In this document: positions 31,701-41,389 of the stretch, piece by piece
Layout: each line of letters begins with the position of its first letter
Numbering within the stretch: position 1 is the stretch's first letter
The notes under the pieces: model-generated
Told to the model about the DNA's origin: nothing
Database searches by the model: none
The model's input: only the letters and a program-made list of their open reading frames with translations
Translations under genes and position numbers: made by a program
NCBI RefSeq assembly: GCF_017591435.1
Contig: NC_059255.1
Span: 1,178,283 to 1,242,282 of the forward strand
DNA: 64,000 nt
Source: Portunus trituberculatus
Lineage: Eukaryota; Arthropoda; Malacostraca; Decapoda; Portunidae
Direction of reading: 5' to 3'

Positions 31701-33572
31701 GGGATTCCGCCTACTATCACCAGTAGTTCCGCGAGAAACCTGTAAAATCTTGATGTGCTATTACAAAATGACGGTGATCTTAATTCATAATTCATAATTC
31801 CTACTCAACAACATGTTACAAAGACTTTCAAGACACCAACGTACTCGTACGTGTAAGGTAGTACCATTAATCTTCTGTCCTCCATAGACCCTTCCTAATG
31901 TCAATAAAATGGTCTAGTTGTACACAAAACTCAAGATAAAAAAGTGTCTCTGTACTGAAGCGATTAAAATAGTGAAGACTGTGGCCATTAATCTTCTGAC
32001 CTCCATAGACCCTACCTAATGTCAATAAAATGGTTTAATGATACACAAATCTCAAGGTAAAAATGTGTCCAAGTACTAAAGGGATTAGAATAGTGAAGAC
32101 TGTGGCCCGATGTCAATAAAATGGTCCAATCATACACAAATCTCAAGTAAAAATGTGTCTCAATACTGAAGGGATTAAAATAGTGAAGACTGTGACCATT
32201 AACCTTCTAACCTCCTAATGTCAATAAAATGGTCTAATCGTACACAAAACTCAAGGTAAAAATTTGTCCCAGTACTGAAAGGATTAAAATAGTGAAGACT
32301 GTGGCCATTAATTTTCTGACCTCCATAGATCCTTCCTGATGTCAATAAAATGATCTAATGGTACACAAATCTCAAGGTAAAAATGTCCCAATATTGAAGG
32401 GATTAGAATAGTGAAGACTGACCATTAATCTCCTGAGCTCCATAGACTCTTCAAAATGGCCTATATTCATATAATATATAGTCATGAGAGCAAATAATAT
32501 GCGTGAACAGGGGTTACTGCGCTTAAGAAGACACCTGTATACCATACATAGGGGTTCTGTAGAATAGACAAAATTATTACAGGAGTTCCTCCAAGGTGTA
32601 GAGTTTGAGAATCATTGCTCTAAGATCTTGAAAAGTCAATGTATGACGAACATTAAAAAGTTTTTATTTCCACTTAGGAGGGTGGGAATTTGGATCAGCT
32701 TGAGTGAAGGGATTGTCACAACAGAAAGTGTGCATAAATTTAAGGAAAAGTTGAATAAAATTCCATATGGAGCCCCACTTGAACAATTAGGCAAATACAC
32801 ACACACACACACACTCCCGGTAGCTCAGTGGTTAGAGCGCTGGCTTCACGAGCCAGAGGACCGGGATTTGATTCCCCAGCCGGGTGGAGATATTTGGGTG
32901 TGTCTCCTTTGACGTGTAGCCCCTGTTCACCTAGCAGTGAGTAGGTATGGGATGTAAATTGAGAAGTTGTGATCTTGTTGTCCCGGTGTGTGGTGTGTGC
33001 CTGGTCTCAGACCTATCCGAAGATCGGAAATAATGAGCTCTGAGCTCGTTCCGTAGGGTAACGTCTGGCTGTCTCGTCAGAGACTGCAGCAGATCAAACA
33101 GTGAAACACACACACACACACACACACACACCGTGTAGTGTAGTGGTTAGCATGCTCGACTCACAATCAAGAAGGCTGGGTTCGAGTCCCGGTGTGGCGA
33201 GGCAAATGGGCAAGCCTCTTAATGTGTGACCCCTGTTCACCAAGCAGTAAATAGGTACGGGATGTAACTCGAGGGGTAGTGGCCTTGCTTTCCCGGTGTG
33301 TGGAGTGTGTTGTGGTCTCAGTACTACCCGAAGATTAGTCTATGAGCTCTGAGCTCGCTCCGTAATGGGGAAGACTGGCTGGGTGACCAGCAGGCGACTG
33401 AGGTGAATTACACGTGTAACACACACACACACATACCTGGGATGAAGAGGACTAGGTGTTGTGGCGCCTCCTGCAGTCCCTGGCCAACACACAGCACCTC
33501 CGTGGGCCGGCCGCTCAGCATCAGGCTGTGTTTGGTCACTGCCCCACATGCCACAGCTGCCCTAGACGCCAT
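24864..33572 (-). CDS. LDAH: Lipid-droplet-associated hydrolase (LDAH), complete three-exon coding region
   Basis: Exons 33437-33572, 28837-28965 and 24864-25522 splice with GT-AG introns, all in phase 1, giving 924 nt and 307 residues; vertebrate LDAH proteins are about 325 residues. The alpha/beta-hydrolase features are in place: LFIPGNPG (oxyanion-side HG-like motif) across the exon 1/2 junction, SHAGH in exon 2, the nucleophile elbow GHSIG at the start of exon 3, an Asp in YGASDAWCP and a His in GTPHAFVL. A hydrophobic stretch (WFVVMLVCVVCILPG) in the middle fits the membrane-hairpin region by which the family sits on lipid droplets. It probably hydrolyses lipid esters; the substrate is debated for the family. 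The start is the first ATG, in a good context (GCAGCATGG). Both introns are filled with retroelements. Confidence 0.88.
25682..25710. repeat. (CA)n microsatellite
   Basis: CA dinucleotides directly before the head of the V2 SINE in LDAH intron 2. Confidence 0.9.
25711..25992 (+). mobile_element. SINE family V2, copy a (tRNA-Val-derived)
   Basis: The head CGTAGTGTAGTGGTCAGCAC resembles tRNA-Val(CAC). The anticodon stem is CTCGA/TCGAG with loop CTCACAA, again CAC; box B is GGTTCGAGTCC. The body (GTTCACCTAGCAGTAAATAGGTACGGGATGTAA...) matches the V1 body, but the tail (GGCTGGGTGACCAGCAGGCG...GTGAATTACAC) differs from V1. (CA)n lies on both sides. Sister copies are at 31135 and 33131. Confidence 0.88.
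25993..26078. repeat. (CA)n microsatellite between two SINEs
   Basis: About 43 CA dinucleotides separate V2 copy a from a V1 copy. Confidence 0.95.
26079..26356 (+). mobile_element. SINE V1, copy 3
   Basis: It lacks the first few acceptor-stem bases (starts GTAGCTCAG) and is otherwise full length, with tail GCAGCAGATCAAAC running into ACACAC. Box A and box B are intact. It lies antisense in LDAH intron 2. Confidence 0.88.
26384..28656 (+). pseudogene. LINE C ORF2 remnant: end of endonuclease, RT, tail
   Basis: The segment 26487-27047 covers the end of the endonuclease (KSDHVILEMD) and the linker. RT 27160-27702 is open from MTELDEEKAMGPDEVSG through YRPVSLTSV, QFGFRKGRS and DLKKAFDKVPH. Frame breaks follow near 27690, 27755 and 27875; FADDAKLC is at ~27836. 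The C-terminal tail 28405-28656 ends YGDGTT. Confidence 0.85.
26384..28708 (+). mobile_element. LINE copy C, 5'-truncated, near-identical to B
   Basis: It starts abruptly after a CA-rich tract at a point matching 4712 of copy B and follows B almost base for base to the 3' repeats (CTAGGTAAATACAACTAGGTAAAC), then (CA)n. It lies antisense in LDAH intron 2. It shares several disabling deletions with B that copy D lacks. Confidence 0.9.
28709..28765. repeat. (CA)n microsatellite at the 3' end of LINE C
   Basis: About 28 CA dinucleotides continue straight from the last LINE base. Confidence 0.95.
28837..28965 (-). CDS. LDAH: LDAH exon 2
   Basis: 129 bp, acceptor TTTCTCACAG and donor GTGAGAGAGA. 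It reads (G)NPGVASYYKRTMEHLY to HAGHCVNLPSLWP, matching the LDAH segment with the NPG and SHAGH motifs. The donor opens a (GA)n tract (28802-28836 on plus as TC). Confidence 0.88.
28995..29043. repeat. (CT)n and (A)n low-complexity tracts
   Basis: 28995-29014 is CT repeats and 29023-29043 an A run, both in LDAH intron 1. Confidence 0.8.
29198..29936. repeat. Minisatellite (about 60-bp unit), interrupted
   Basis: Units of the form GGTTAACTCTTGCATTAGGG + AGGTGGACAGAATAGTG + AAAGACTGAGAATACT recur at about 29210 and 29268, then at 29704, 29755, 29818 and 29876. The intervening 29330-29703 is unrelated to the unit. The right side of that insert ends TGTGAATGCGCCTTAA, which resembles a transposon terminus, but I see no matching left end. 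Confidence 0.7.
30050..31113 (+). mobile_element. LINE copy D, 5'-truncated
   Basis: It begins after CA-rich DNA at GGAGAAGGGTGGCTT (matches 5967 of B) and ends with CTAGGTAAATACAACTAAGTAAATACACAC. It lies antisense in LDAH intron 1. It keeps the bases missing from B and C at the PQGS and QKEDCE positions. Confidence 0.9.
30053..31081 (+). pseudogene. LINE D RT C-terminal half and tail
   Basis: SGVPQGSVLAPILFLVYIN (~30164) and LFADDAKLC (~30255) are intact; an in-frame TGA at 30355-30357 follows the KWSKK motif where Trp (TGG) is expected. 30361-30738 continues (MEFNVDKSH), and a one-base gain near 30705 shifts to 30710-31081. The end of the tail is shortened: about 18 bp after HSFKEK is deleted. 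Confidence 0.8.
31135..31417 (+). mobile_element. SINE V2, copy b
   Basis: Full-length V2: head GCGTAGTGTAGTGGTTAGCAC, anticodon loop CTCACAA (CAC), V1/V2 common body, V2 tail ending GAGGTGAATTACACAC. It abuts the (CA)n at the 3' end of LINE D. Confidence 0.88.
31686..32617. mobile_element. Non-autonomous hAT element carrying a tandem array
   Basis: The left end CAGCGATTATCAACCGGG and the right end (reverse complement CAATGATTCTCAAACTC) are matching imperfect terminal repeats of hAT type; the GATTCTCAA-then-TTCCNCG style is common in hAT MITEs. Flanking CTATTCGA and CTCTAAGA could be a decayed 8-bp duplication (5 of 8 match). Most of the interior is the ~118-bp tandem array. No transposase. 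Confidence 0.7.
31862..32450. repeat. Tandem array, about 118-bp unit, five to six copies
   Basis: The unit contains CCATTAATCTTCTGACCTCC, ATGTCAATAAAATGGTCTAA and GGATTAAAATAGTGAAGACTG. Units start near 31865, 31985, 32103 (internally deleted), 32194, 32302 and 32411 (partial). The copies differ by up to roughly 15 percent by eye. Confidence 0.85.
32815..33105 (+). mobile_element. SINE V1, copy 4
   Basis: Full-length V1 directly after the (CA)n at the end of LINE E. The anticodon stem loop CTGGCTTCACGAGCCAG has one loop change; the tail AGATCAAACAGTGAAACACAC leads into (CA)n and then a V2 SINE. Confidence 0.88.
33131..33415 (+). mobile_element. SINE V2, copy c
   Basis: Full-length V2 between two CA tracts, only ~20 bp from the donor site of LDAH exon 1 (on the opposite strand). 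Confidence 0.88.
33437..33572 (-). CDS. LDAH: LDAH exon 1 (coding start)
   Basis: ATG at 33570-33572, MASRAAVACGAVTKHSLML..., ending LVLFIP(G) at donor GTATGTGTGTG. The Thr-Glu-Val-Leu segment and the LFIPG end match LDAH N-termini. The 136 bp leaves phase 1, agreeing with exon 2. Confidence 0.85.
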
Positions 33573-33769
33573 GCTGCGTAGGTGAAGAAATATTAACACA
33601 CACGCACACACACACATTTCTCTCTCTCTCTCTGCAATGGGTATCACAGGTCACTTTTTCCTGCAATATCGCATCATGCGATGGCACATTCAAGGACATA
33701 TGGTTTCTCTCCTTCTTTCTGCAACTTTATCTCAAGTTTCCTTTCTGACTGTTCTATTGCAGCTGTGGT

Positions 33770-34640
33770 AGACGGCCACTGTTCTGAATCTATTAATTAA
33801 TAGTGGTGTTCCTCAGGGTTCTGTCCTGTCACCCACTCTCTTCCTATTAGTCATTAATAATCTTAACCAAACTTCTTGCCCTGTCCACTCCTACGCTGAC
33901 CTCTGATCTTTCTAAGATCTTCGTTTGAGGCAGAGAAAACTTAGTAGTTTTCTGTACCTTAAAAACTCAATCCCTCCAACTAATAACTCGACACAACCTT
34001 CCAGACAACTGTCCCCTTTTCTTCAATGACATTCAACTGTCTCTCTCTTCCACACTGAATATCCTCGGTCTGTCCTTTACTTACAATCTTAACTGGAACT
34101 TCACACCTCATCTCTTGCTAAAACAACTTCTATGAAGGTAGGTGTTCTGCAACGTCTCCAGTTTTTCTCGCCCCTTCAACTACTGACTCTGTACAAGGGC
34201 CTTATTATTTTGTTCACGTATAGAGTTCTCTTCGCATGTTTCGGAGCAAGGGGGTTTCCGTTCACATAGTTTTATTAGATTGGGTGAAATCAAAAGCTTT
34301 TCGTTTCATCAACTTCCTCCCTCTGACTGACTGTCTTCAGCCTCTTTCTCACTACCAAAATGTTGCATCCCTCTCTATCTCTTATCACTATATTCATGCT
34401 AATTGTTCTAATGATCGATCTTGCTATCTAAATGCCTCCCCTCCTCCTGCAGCCTCACTGCACAAGGCTTTCTTCTTCCTCTCATCCCTATTCTGTCCAA
34501 CTCTCTAACATAAGAGTTAACCAGTATTCTCAATCATTCATACCTTTCACTGGTAAACTCTGCTTCTGTATTTCCGTCTTCCTATGGCTTGACTTCAATT
34601 AATAAGAGGGAGGTATCAAAACATTTTTTGTTCCTTAATT
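33770..34640 (+). mobile_element. Degraded LINE fragment (RT and C-terminal region)
   Basis: GVPQGSVLSPTLFLLVINNL with CPVHSYAD at about 33808-33900 gives the RT core. Diverged matches to a LINE thumb region (SLAKTTSMKVGVLQRL, QLLTLYKGLI) follow at 34110-34210. Then DWVKSKAFRFINFLPLTDCLQ and NVASLSISYHY at 34285-34390. Many stops. The family differs from LINEs A-F; the clade is not assigned. Confidence 0.65.
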
Positions 34641-34893
34641 TTGGTTAACTTTACTTTTCTTTTAAGGAATCAGCACTCAAGTGAGCCTTTTTCATATTTT
34701 GGTGCCCTTGGCTGGCTGTCACACTAGCACTTTTTCTGTCGTTTTTCAGAAAATTGACGATATTTTGGCTGTGGCCTGTCACACACAAACGGTTTCGTCG
34801 ACACTTCCCGCCAACGCCAACACAGACCAACAATGTAAACAAACATGGAAGCCACGCTGTGGCAAAGATACGCTGCTCTGAACATAATATTGT

Positions 34894-37383
34894 TCTTCGA
34901 TGCCTCCCAGATGCTCTGCTGCAGCTCGTGGATGTCCTCAACAACAGCTGGTTGTCGGGGACGTTCCCTTCAGCGTGGCGTTTTGCCACCACTATTCCTA
35001 TTCCTAAGCCTGGCAAGGACCCGACAGTGGCCTCCTCTTATAGACCTATTAGCCTCCTGTCTAACATTAGCAAGGTTTTCGAGCATGTCATTCAAAATAG
35101 ACTAACCTGGTGGTTGGAACGCAAACACCTTCTGCCACCCAACATGTTCGGTTTTCGCCCTCATCGGGGCACCCTTGATGCCCTGTTGTTGCTGGAGCAT
35201 CACATTCAGGAAGGATTTAATCACAGAAAATTCACTTTAGTAGCTTTTTTAGATCTTAAGGGTGCTTTTGACTCCGCCTCACACAACTCAATTCTCGAGA
35301 AACTTGGCCGCCTTGGACTCTGGTCCACCACTAAGTTGGGTTCAGTCCTTCCTGACAAATAGATCCTTCTCCCTGGCGATTGGTAACACCTACTCTAGGT
35401 CATATCCAATCACTAGGGGTGTTCCTCAAGGTTCTCCACTTAGCCCTCTACTCTTCAATGTCTTACTTTCTGACTTTCCCTCCTCTCCTGGCACACATGC
35501 ACTTATCTATGCTGATGACATTTCCCTCCTTTGTTCTGCTTCCACTATCCAAGAGGCTCAACTTTCATTCCAGCATGGACTTGACCTTGTCAACTCTTGG
35601 ACTGCCCATTGGGGCCTGACAGTGAGTGCCCAGAAGTCTAGCCTTCTGTGCTTCACCAGAAGGCGAATACCTAACATTCCAGTGGTCACCATCAATGGTT
35701 CCCCGATCCCTTTCAAATCAAATCACAAATTCCTTGGCCTACTGTTGGATAGCCCCCGCCTAACCTGGGGCTGCCACATACAGTACCTGGTGACTTCATG
35801 CCTTGAAAGGCTAAACTTAATGAGATCCCTGGCTGGTGTCAAGTGGGGTGCGGACAGGCGTACTCTCCTCCATTTTTATTGTACCTATATCTGGAGTCGC
35901 TTGGACTATGGATGTGAGGTTTATGAAGCGGCCTCACAATCACTTCTCCATAAATTGGATATCATACAAAATTCAGCCCTTCGTATTGCACTGGGAGCCT
36001 TTAAGTCCTCCCCAGTCTGTGCCCTTCAGGCAGAGGCTTCCCTCCTTTCCCTGTCACACAGACGCTCCACCTTCCTTGTCCGGACCTACACCAAGCTTGC
36101 CTCCTCCCCTAGATGTCATGCCCTCCACTCCCTCCTCCTGCAGTATGGCAGGGAGCCACTTCATGGCCCCTTGCTCTATCAAGCCCACACACCCTTTGTA
36201 GATATAGCCCTCTCCTTCTTTGCAACTCTCCGGGTGACTCCTCCCCCTTTCCTCATCCTCAAAAAAACTTCTCCTCTGGGCCCTTGGTACCCTCTCTCTT
36301 CCTCAGTCTCATTGTCCATTCATACACCCACACAATGATTCAAAACCGGCTGCCCAGTGCAGGGCAGAACTCTATTCATCTCACTCCTCCACTCTCAGTA
36401 CCACACCCACTCCCACATCTACATCGACGGCTCCCGCCTCACTACCCCTCCATCCGTCGGTGCAGCCATATTCATCCCCTCCAGGTCCCTTGCCACTGCC
36501 TGGAGGTTACCAGCCACTACCTCCATCACCACGGCAGAACTGTTTGCCATAAAAGAGGGCCTTCAATTTGCCACCACCTTTGCTGCTCAATAGCCCTCTT
36601 CTCTGACTCACTCTCTGCCCTCCAGATTGTAAAATCCCACCGCCCACACTCCCGCCACCACCTCACCCTTATAATTCACCATCTCATCCTCCACCTGACC
36701 TCCCTGGGACACACCATCCACCTTCAGTGGGTGCCCTCCCATATTGGTGTCATAGGTAACACCATGGCTGACAGGGCAGCAGCAGAGGCACACACCCACC
36801 CCTCCCATATTGACTTAGCTACTGACCAGACAGACTTCCCGACTGACCTCAAGACAGCCTGCTGGCGGCACTGGGACACAACATTGACTGACGCTTTACA
36901 GTACACCTCACTGGGACACATTAGACAGGACACAAGACACCACTGGTGGACCTACTCCCCCAACCGGGCACTGGACACGGCCATCACAAGACTCAGAATC
37001 GGCCACACCGGCCTCGATGCCCACCTACACAGGCTGGGCATGACTGACTCTCCCCACTGCCCCTGGTGCCCTACCCAGCCTGACACCCCAGAACACCTGC
37101 TGCTGCACTGCCCTCAGCACCACTCACACCGTGTGGCCCTCCTCCACTCACTGTCTGCCATTCACCCACACAGGCCAACACTGACTGACCTCCTGGGTGG
37201 CTGCACAAATACCTATCAGGCTTTCAAGACACTCAACCTCACCAGGACCTTCCTACACAAAACAAATCAACTTCACCGCATATAGCCTGACTACATCACC
37301 TCCGCATCCCGGATCTTTGGGGCACTAGAGGCTGTGACACACAGCCTGCACGGCCCCGACAAATCCCCCAAGAAGAAGAAGAA
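34894..37383 (+). mobile_element. LINE G (RNase H-bearing), inserted in H1 transposase exon
   Basis: It is bounded by a 14-bp direct repeat, GAACATAATATTGT (34880-34893) and GAACGTAATACTGT (37384-37397), with two differences. The 3' end is an (AAG)n tail next to the right copy. 5'-truncated: it begins within the RT domain. RT plus RNase H places it in the I-type group, but it is not the same family as the element at 7956-11965. Confidence 0.85.
34905..37285 (+). pseudogene. LINE G RT and RNase H remnant
   Basis: PIPKPGKDPTVASSYRPISL (~35000), FGFRPHRGT (~35148), VAFLDLKGAFDSASH (~35240), GVPQGSPLSPLLFN (~35418) and IYADDISLLC (~35505) are the RT motifs. RNase H: YIDGSRL (~36420), TTAELFAIKEGL (~36530), FSDSLSALQIV (~36600) and WVPSHIGVIGNTMADRAA (~36725). 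The C-terminal CPWCPTQPDTPEHLLLHC motif is at ~37055. Frame changes near 35345, 36330 and 36590. Confidence 0.8.
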
Positions 37384-37679
37384 GAACGTAATACTGTGTA
37401 TTACGAAACTTAGACAAACTAAACAAGCCAGAAAGCGTGCATGGATGCGTTCATGGTTAGCTCGTAGGGAAAACAAAAGTGTGTAACACAGGCTGTTGAA
37501 AGAGCTGAGTTTAGAGGATCACAAGAACCAGTACCACAGACTTCTGGAGTTAGTGACACCTCTCATTGCCAAAAGTGACACTAAGATGAGGAAAGCTGTC
37601 ACTGCAGGAGAGCGTTTGACACTGACACTTTGTTACTTAGTCTCACTGAAAAGTAGAGGTATATTTTTGGGCACTCGTA

Positions 37680-37950
37680 AAGAATGACGGTCCCACGTGA
37701 CTCAGCTGCTAGGCGCGGGCCAAAGTTACCAGGTATGCACTTTCTGCTGCAGTGTTACTCACACACACAATGCTTGTCTCCCGACATAAAAAATATCCCA
37801 CACATACACACAATAGATAGTGTGGTTGAGAGTTAGAGAGTGTATGAGTGTGTGACATAGCTCGCTGACAGTATGTAGGGCAGCAGAAAATGCATAACTG
37901 ACGGCTTTGGCCTGCTCCTAGCAACTGAGCCAGGCAGGACCGTCACTCTT
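37680..37950. mobile_element. MITE with TA duplication inside H1
   Basis: Inverted ends AAGAATGACGGTCC (37680) and AAGAGTGACGGTCC (reverse complement of the right end at 37950), followed by GCTCAGTTGCTAGG-like matches to about 45 bp. TA on each side (37678-37679, 37951-37952) fits Tc1/mariner-type insertion. 271 bp, non-coding. Confidence 0.75.
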
Positions 37951-39409
37951 TAGGGGGTGCATATTTTTGTAACTCATCACTGATGTTTAGTTAGCTTAAG
38001 AAATGCCAGGAAAAAAATATTTTTGTCTGTCATTGTGAGAAGTGAACTACTGTAAATTTACCGATATATATTTTGCAAGTGCACCCACTCACTTTCAGAA
38101 CCACTTACTATTTTTCCAAATCGCACCTAACTTACAGGAAAATAAACAAACCTCCTAACCTAACCTAACATAGTAAAACAAAATTTTAAGAAATCTGTGG
38201 TGCTGTTATTATAAATTTGCAGTATATATGTCAGGGGTTCTAATGGTTCAGCTCGATTAGTTCTTGCCATTGAGACAAGCAAAACTTTTGACTTCAAGCT
38301 TTCATGGTTCAGTTATATTAGTATTACAAATATTGCTTGACCTTGATAGTGTTATACAACAATACATACGAGTAAATGGAAACTAGATCAGTGTTTATCA
38401 AAGCTAGATCCGAATCACCCCAGTTGACTTTAGAATATTGTATGTCAGCAAATATTTACCATACACCATCACTTATGTCATTCATAATTTCAGGGGAATC
38501 TCAAGTTTCACTCGGCTACCAGTTTCACATCAGCAACAACCTCATCTCTTCAATAATACCTTCAGTATGTAGAGCCATCTACTAAGTTCTGCAGCCACAG
38601 TACCTTCACCTACCAAGAAACCAAAGTGAGTGGCAGCATGTTGCAAGCCAGTACTATGCAAGGTGGAATTTTCCTATGTGCATTGGGGCTCTAGATGGCA
38701 AGAGGGTACTAATTTCTAAGCCACCACGTTCTGGGTCTGAATATTATGACTACAAGGGCCATTTTAGTCTTATCATGATGGCACTGGTGGATGCCAACTA
38801 CAAAGTCATGTATGTTGACATAGGTGCTAGTGGTCGAGCTAGTGATGCTGGAGTGTGGGAGAGATGTGGCCTCAGAGATGCTATTGAGGGAAAAAAAATA
38901 AATATTCCATCTTCTACCTCTATTCCATTCACCAGGAGGCAGTGTCCTTTTGTAATAGTTGGTGATGATGCCTTTCCTCTCAAAACGTACCTCATGAAGC
39001 CATATCCTGGGAAAGACCTACCCAATGAAAAGCTAGTTTTCAACTATCGTCTGTCACGTGCAAGGCGTACATCTGAAAATGCTTTTGGAATAATGGCTGG
39101 TAGATTTCAGATTTACAAAAAACCTATCAACACATCTCCTGAGAATGTTAAAGATATAGTTCTTGCCACTGTAGTACTCCACAATTATCTACGGGTAAAT
39201 TCTGGAAAAAAGCATGCAGCATCACACAACACACATGGAGAGCATAGGCATGAAGAAGTGGAAGACGTCCTCCAGGAAGCATTTCAAAGACTACCACCCA
39301 TTGGCCAAGGTCACAGTAATGATGCTAAAGTGGTGCGGGAAACATTTGAAGAATACTTCAATAATGAAGGAAGTGTCCCATGGCAAGCAGAAAGAATGCT
39401 CATGCACTA

Positions 39410-39979
39410 ATTCAGCTATGAATAAATGTTTCAAATGTATATATTCTTATATGTAATATTGGTCCGGATTAAGTTTTCTTTTTTGTAAGTTCTATAGTCT
39501 GGATAAAGTGTTTTTGTAGTAAGTTGTATAGTTTGGATTAATATTATATTTAGTAAGTTTTATAATCTGGATTACGTTTATTTGTGATATTGGGATTAAT
39601 TTAAAATGGATGAAGTTTACTTGCTATGGTTATAACTATAACAGTTTGGATTAATGTTATTTCCATTAATAAGATGAATTACAGTTTGCTAATTTTTTTC
39701 TACATGGTAATTTTTTTTCCTTTATTTTTTTTTTTCTGGTATTGATCATGAGTAAGGGAGTGTTACCCTTGTAGAAGTTTACATGCCTTCATACTTTCTC
39801 TGCTACCTTTTCAATATCATTATTAGTAACAACCAACTTTTTTTACATTAAAATAACATAGAGACATAAATATTAACTATTTCCTGAGGGAGGCATCATA
39901 TTTTAATTTTTACTGTTTTGAAAAATTGGGCTTCTGTGATAAAATAAAACATGCTTGACTTAAGACAACTTTATTCTTT
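39410..39979. other. Intergenic between convergent H1 genes
   Basis: AT-rich with several GTAAGTTYTATARTYTGGAT-like short repeats at 39480-39560. No coding signal; probably 3' untranslated regions of both H1 genes. Confidence 0.4.
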
Positions 39980-40470
39980 TTACCTTGAATTATAATTTTT
40001 CATAATTTCCAATAGCTGGAAGGCTGCTGACATCCTTTCAGCAGAAGGCAGGTCGTGTATCTAGTGCGTCACCATTCTGCCAAAACTGAAACTAAAATCA
40101 TCTTGTTCTTTATTTGCCTCTTTTAGGTTCTGTATGGCTTCTCTGCACTCTTCCTCAATTTGGCTTAAGTCATGTCTCTTCCTTTTGCATTTACTTGATG
40201 GGGTAGTAGCAGAAGAGTAAACAGGTGTCATTCCTGTTGACAGCAATGCACTGCCTGCCACTGGTGAAGGTGCCTCTACTTGAGTTGTTCACAATGATGA
40301 AGGTAATGAAATAGTACAGGGAGATGGCAATGAGGTGTAGGAGTATAAAAGTGAAGGAGTTGAGGAGCTGCTGGGGGATACAATGGACACCTCCTGTGTC
40401 CCATCTTCATGAATGATGATGGAGAAGGTGTCCACTGCCACATTTGGCTGTGCAGAAAAGAATTAAGAGG

Positions 40471-40498
40471 GAAAAAAAAAAAAAAAAAAAAAAAAAAG
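40471..40498. repeat. (A)n tract
   Basis: A run of about 26 A residues upstream of the last MADF exon (on the minus strand, a T run before the acceptor). Confidence 0.85.
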
Positions 40499-41316
40499 GC
40501 GCATAATATGACACCACACAAGGGCAGAGCATGTGATGTCAATGGGAGATAGATGTGACCCACATGTTAACATGGCAACCAATCGACATGTGAATATTGT
40601 TAGGAAAATGCATGGTTTGCACTTGATGATCTGTCTTAAGTTTTTGGCACTACCATAACAATATCCAATACTAACATGAGAGGGACATCAAATGTTTATT
40701 TGGCTTAAGGCATTAGTTTGTTTTCATACATGCCATGGGAGCAGTATTTCTTATCATTTGTCCTTTAAACTTTAATGGGGAGTTTTCTTGGTTAATTAAA
40801 AATAAGTACCAATTACTGTTACCATTGAAATTCACCAAAAAGAAAAAAAGATATACCATCATTGCACTGTGCTTACCTCAGCTGTGAAGAAATCACTGGC
40901 CTTTGTGGTATAGTTATTTAATGTGTCCTTCAGAAAGGACAGAACATCAAATAACTCCCACTTTGATGTATACTGGCCAGCTGAACTGCTTGGGGTTGCT
41001 TGTACCTTGCGGTACTCCTTCATGAAGTAAGTCCGATCTCACTTGGTCTGAAAAAAAAAATATCTTAAATTTCAATGCACGTGACAGACTTGGAAGGTGA
41101 AAGTTTCTTCATGTGTGGTTAGGTTAGGTTAGCTTTAGTTAAGTTAGGTTAGGTTTGGTTGTTATATTAGGTTTGGTTGGCTTGATGTTTGGTTACGTTA
41201 CTTTAGTGTAAGATATAAATTACGGCACCTCAGAAACTTTTTCTGAGGTATATTTCAGTATGGGGAGAGGGGGGAAGGTTTAACACTTTGTGATTAAGGA
41301 CCTCACTGTCTGCTTG

Positions 41317-41321
<5 letters not shown>

Positions 41322-41388
<67 letters not shown>
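41322..41388. repeat. Compound (CT)n(CA)n microsatellite
   Basis: About 18 CT followed by about 15 CA dinucleotides, in an intron of the H1 MADF gene. GGTTAGG-type repeats flank it at 41115-41165 and 41630-41680. Confidence 0.9.

Positions 41389-41389
<1 letters not shown>

Larger units (their letters stand above)
31440..32800 (+). mobile_element. LINE copy E fragment, interrupted by a hAT element
   Basis: 31440-31680 codes NIKKLERIQRIDTKMALEMK...RLKDEQLKGDLITTYK, the start of the LINE tail; 32618-32800 continues with NIKKFLFPLRRVGIWISLSEG and ends CAATTAGGCAAATACAC + (CA)n. The two parts are one LINE 3' end split at 31686-32617. More diverged than B-D. The left border again follows an ACACACAC run. 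Confidence 0.8.
34845..39409 (+). pseudogene. H1 transposase (HARBI1-like DDE), interrupted
   Basis: The ATG at 34845 (MEATLWQRY) begins an exon cut by the LINE and resumed at 37398. It then has RAWMRSWLARRENKSV, a TAA in place of Tyr, HRLLKELSLEDH and TKMRKAVTAGERLTLTLCYL, the helical N-terminal domain. After an intron (acceptor 38491-38493) the DDE exon reads GESQVSLGYQFHIS, a TAA at 38581, then CIGALDGKRVL (first D), VIVGDDAFPLKTYLMKPYPG (second D) and RRTSENAFGIMAGRFQIY (E). Stop at 39407-39409. Two nonsense codons and two insertions disable it. It would cut and paste the element at TWA-like targets. Confidence 0.8.

Noticed and set aside
31862..32450. CRISPR-like array
   Set aside because: Unit of ~118 bp without distinct repeat/spacer division, in an animal genome, inside a hAT element.
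37709..37924. Small coding gene in the H1 intron
   Set aside because: The stretch lies within the TA-flanked MITE and its ends are the inverted repeats.
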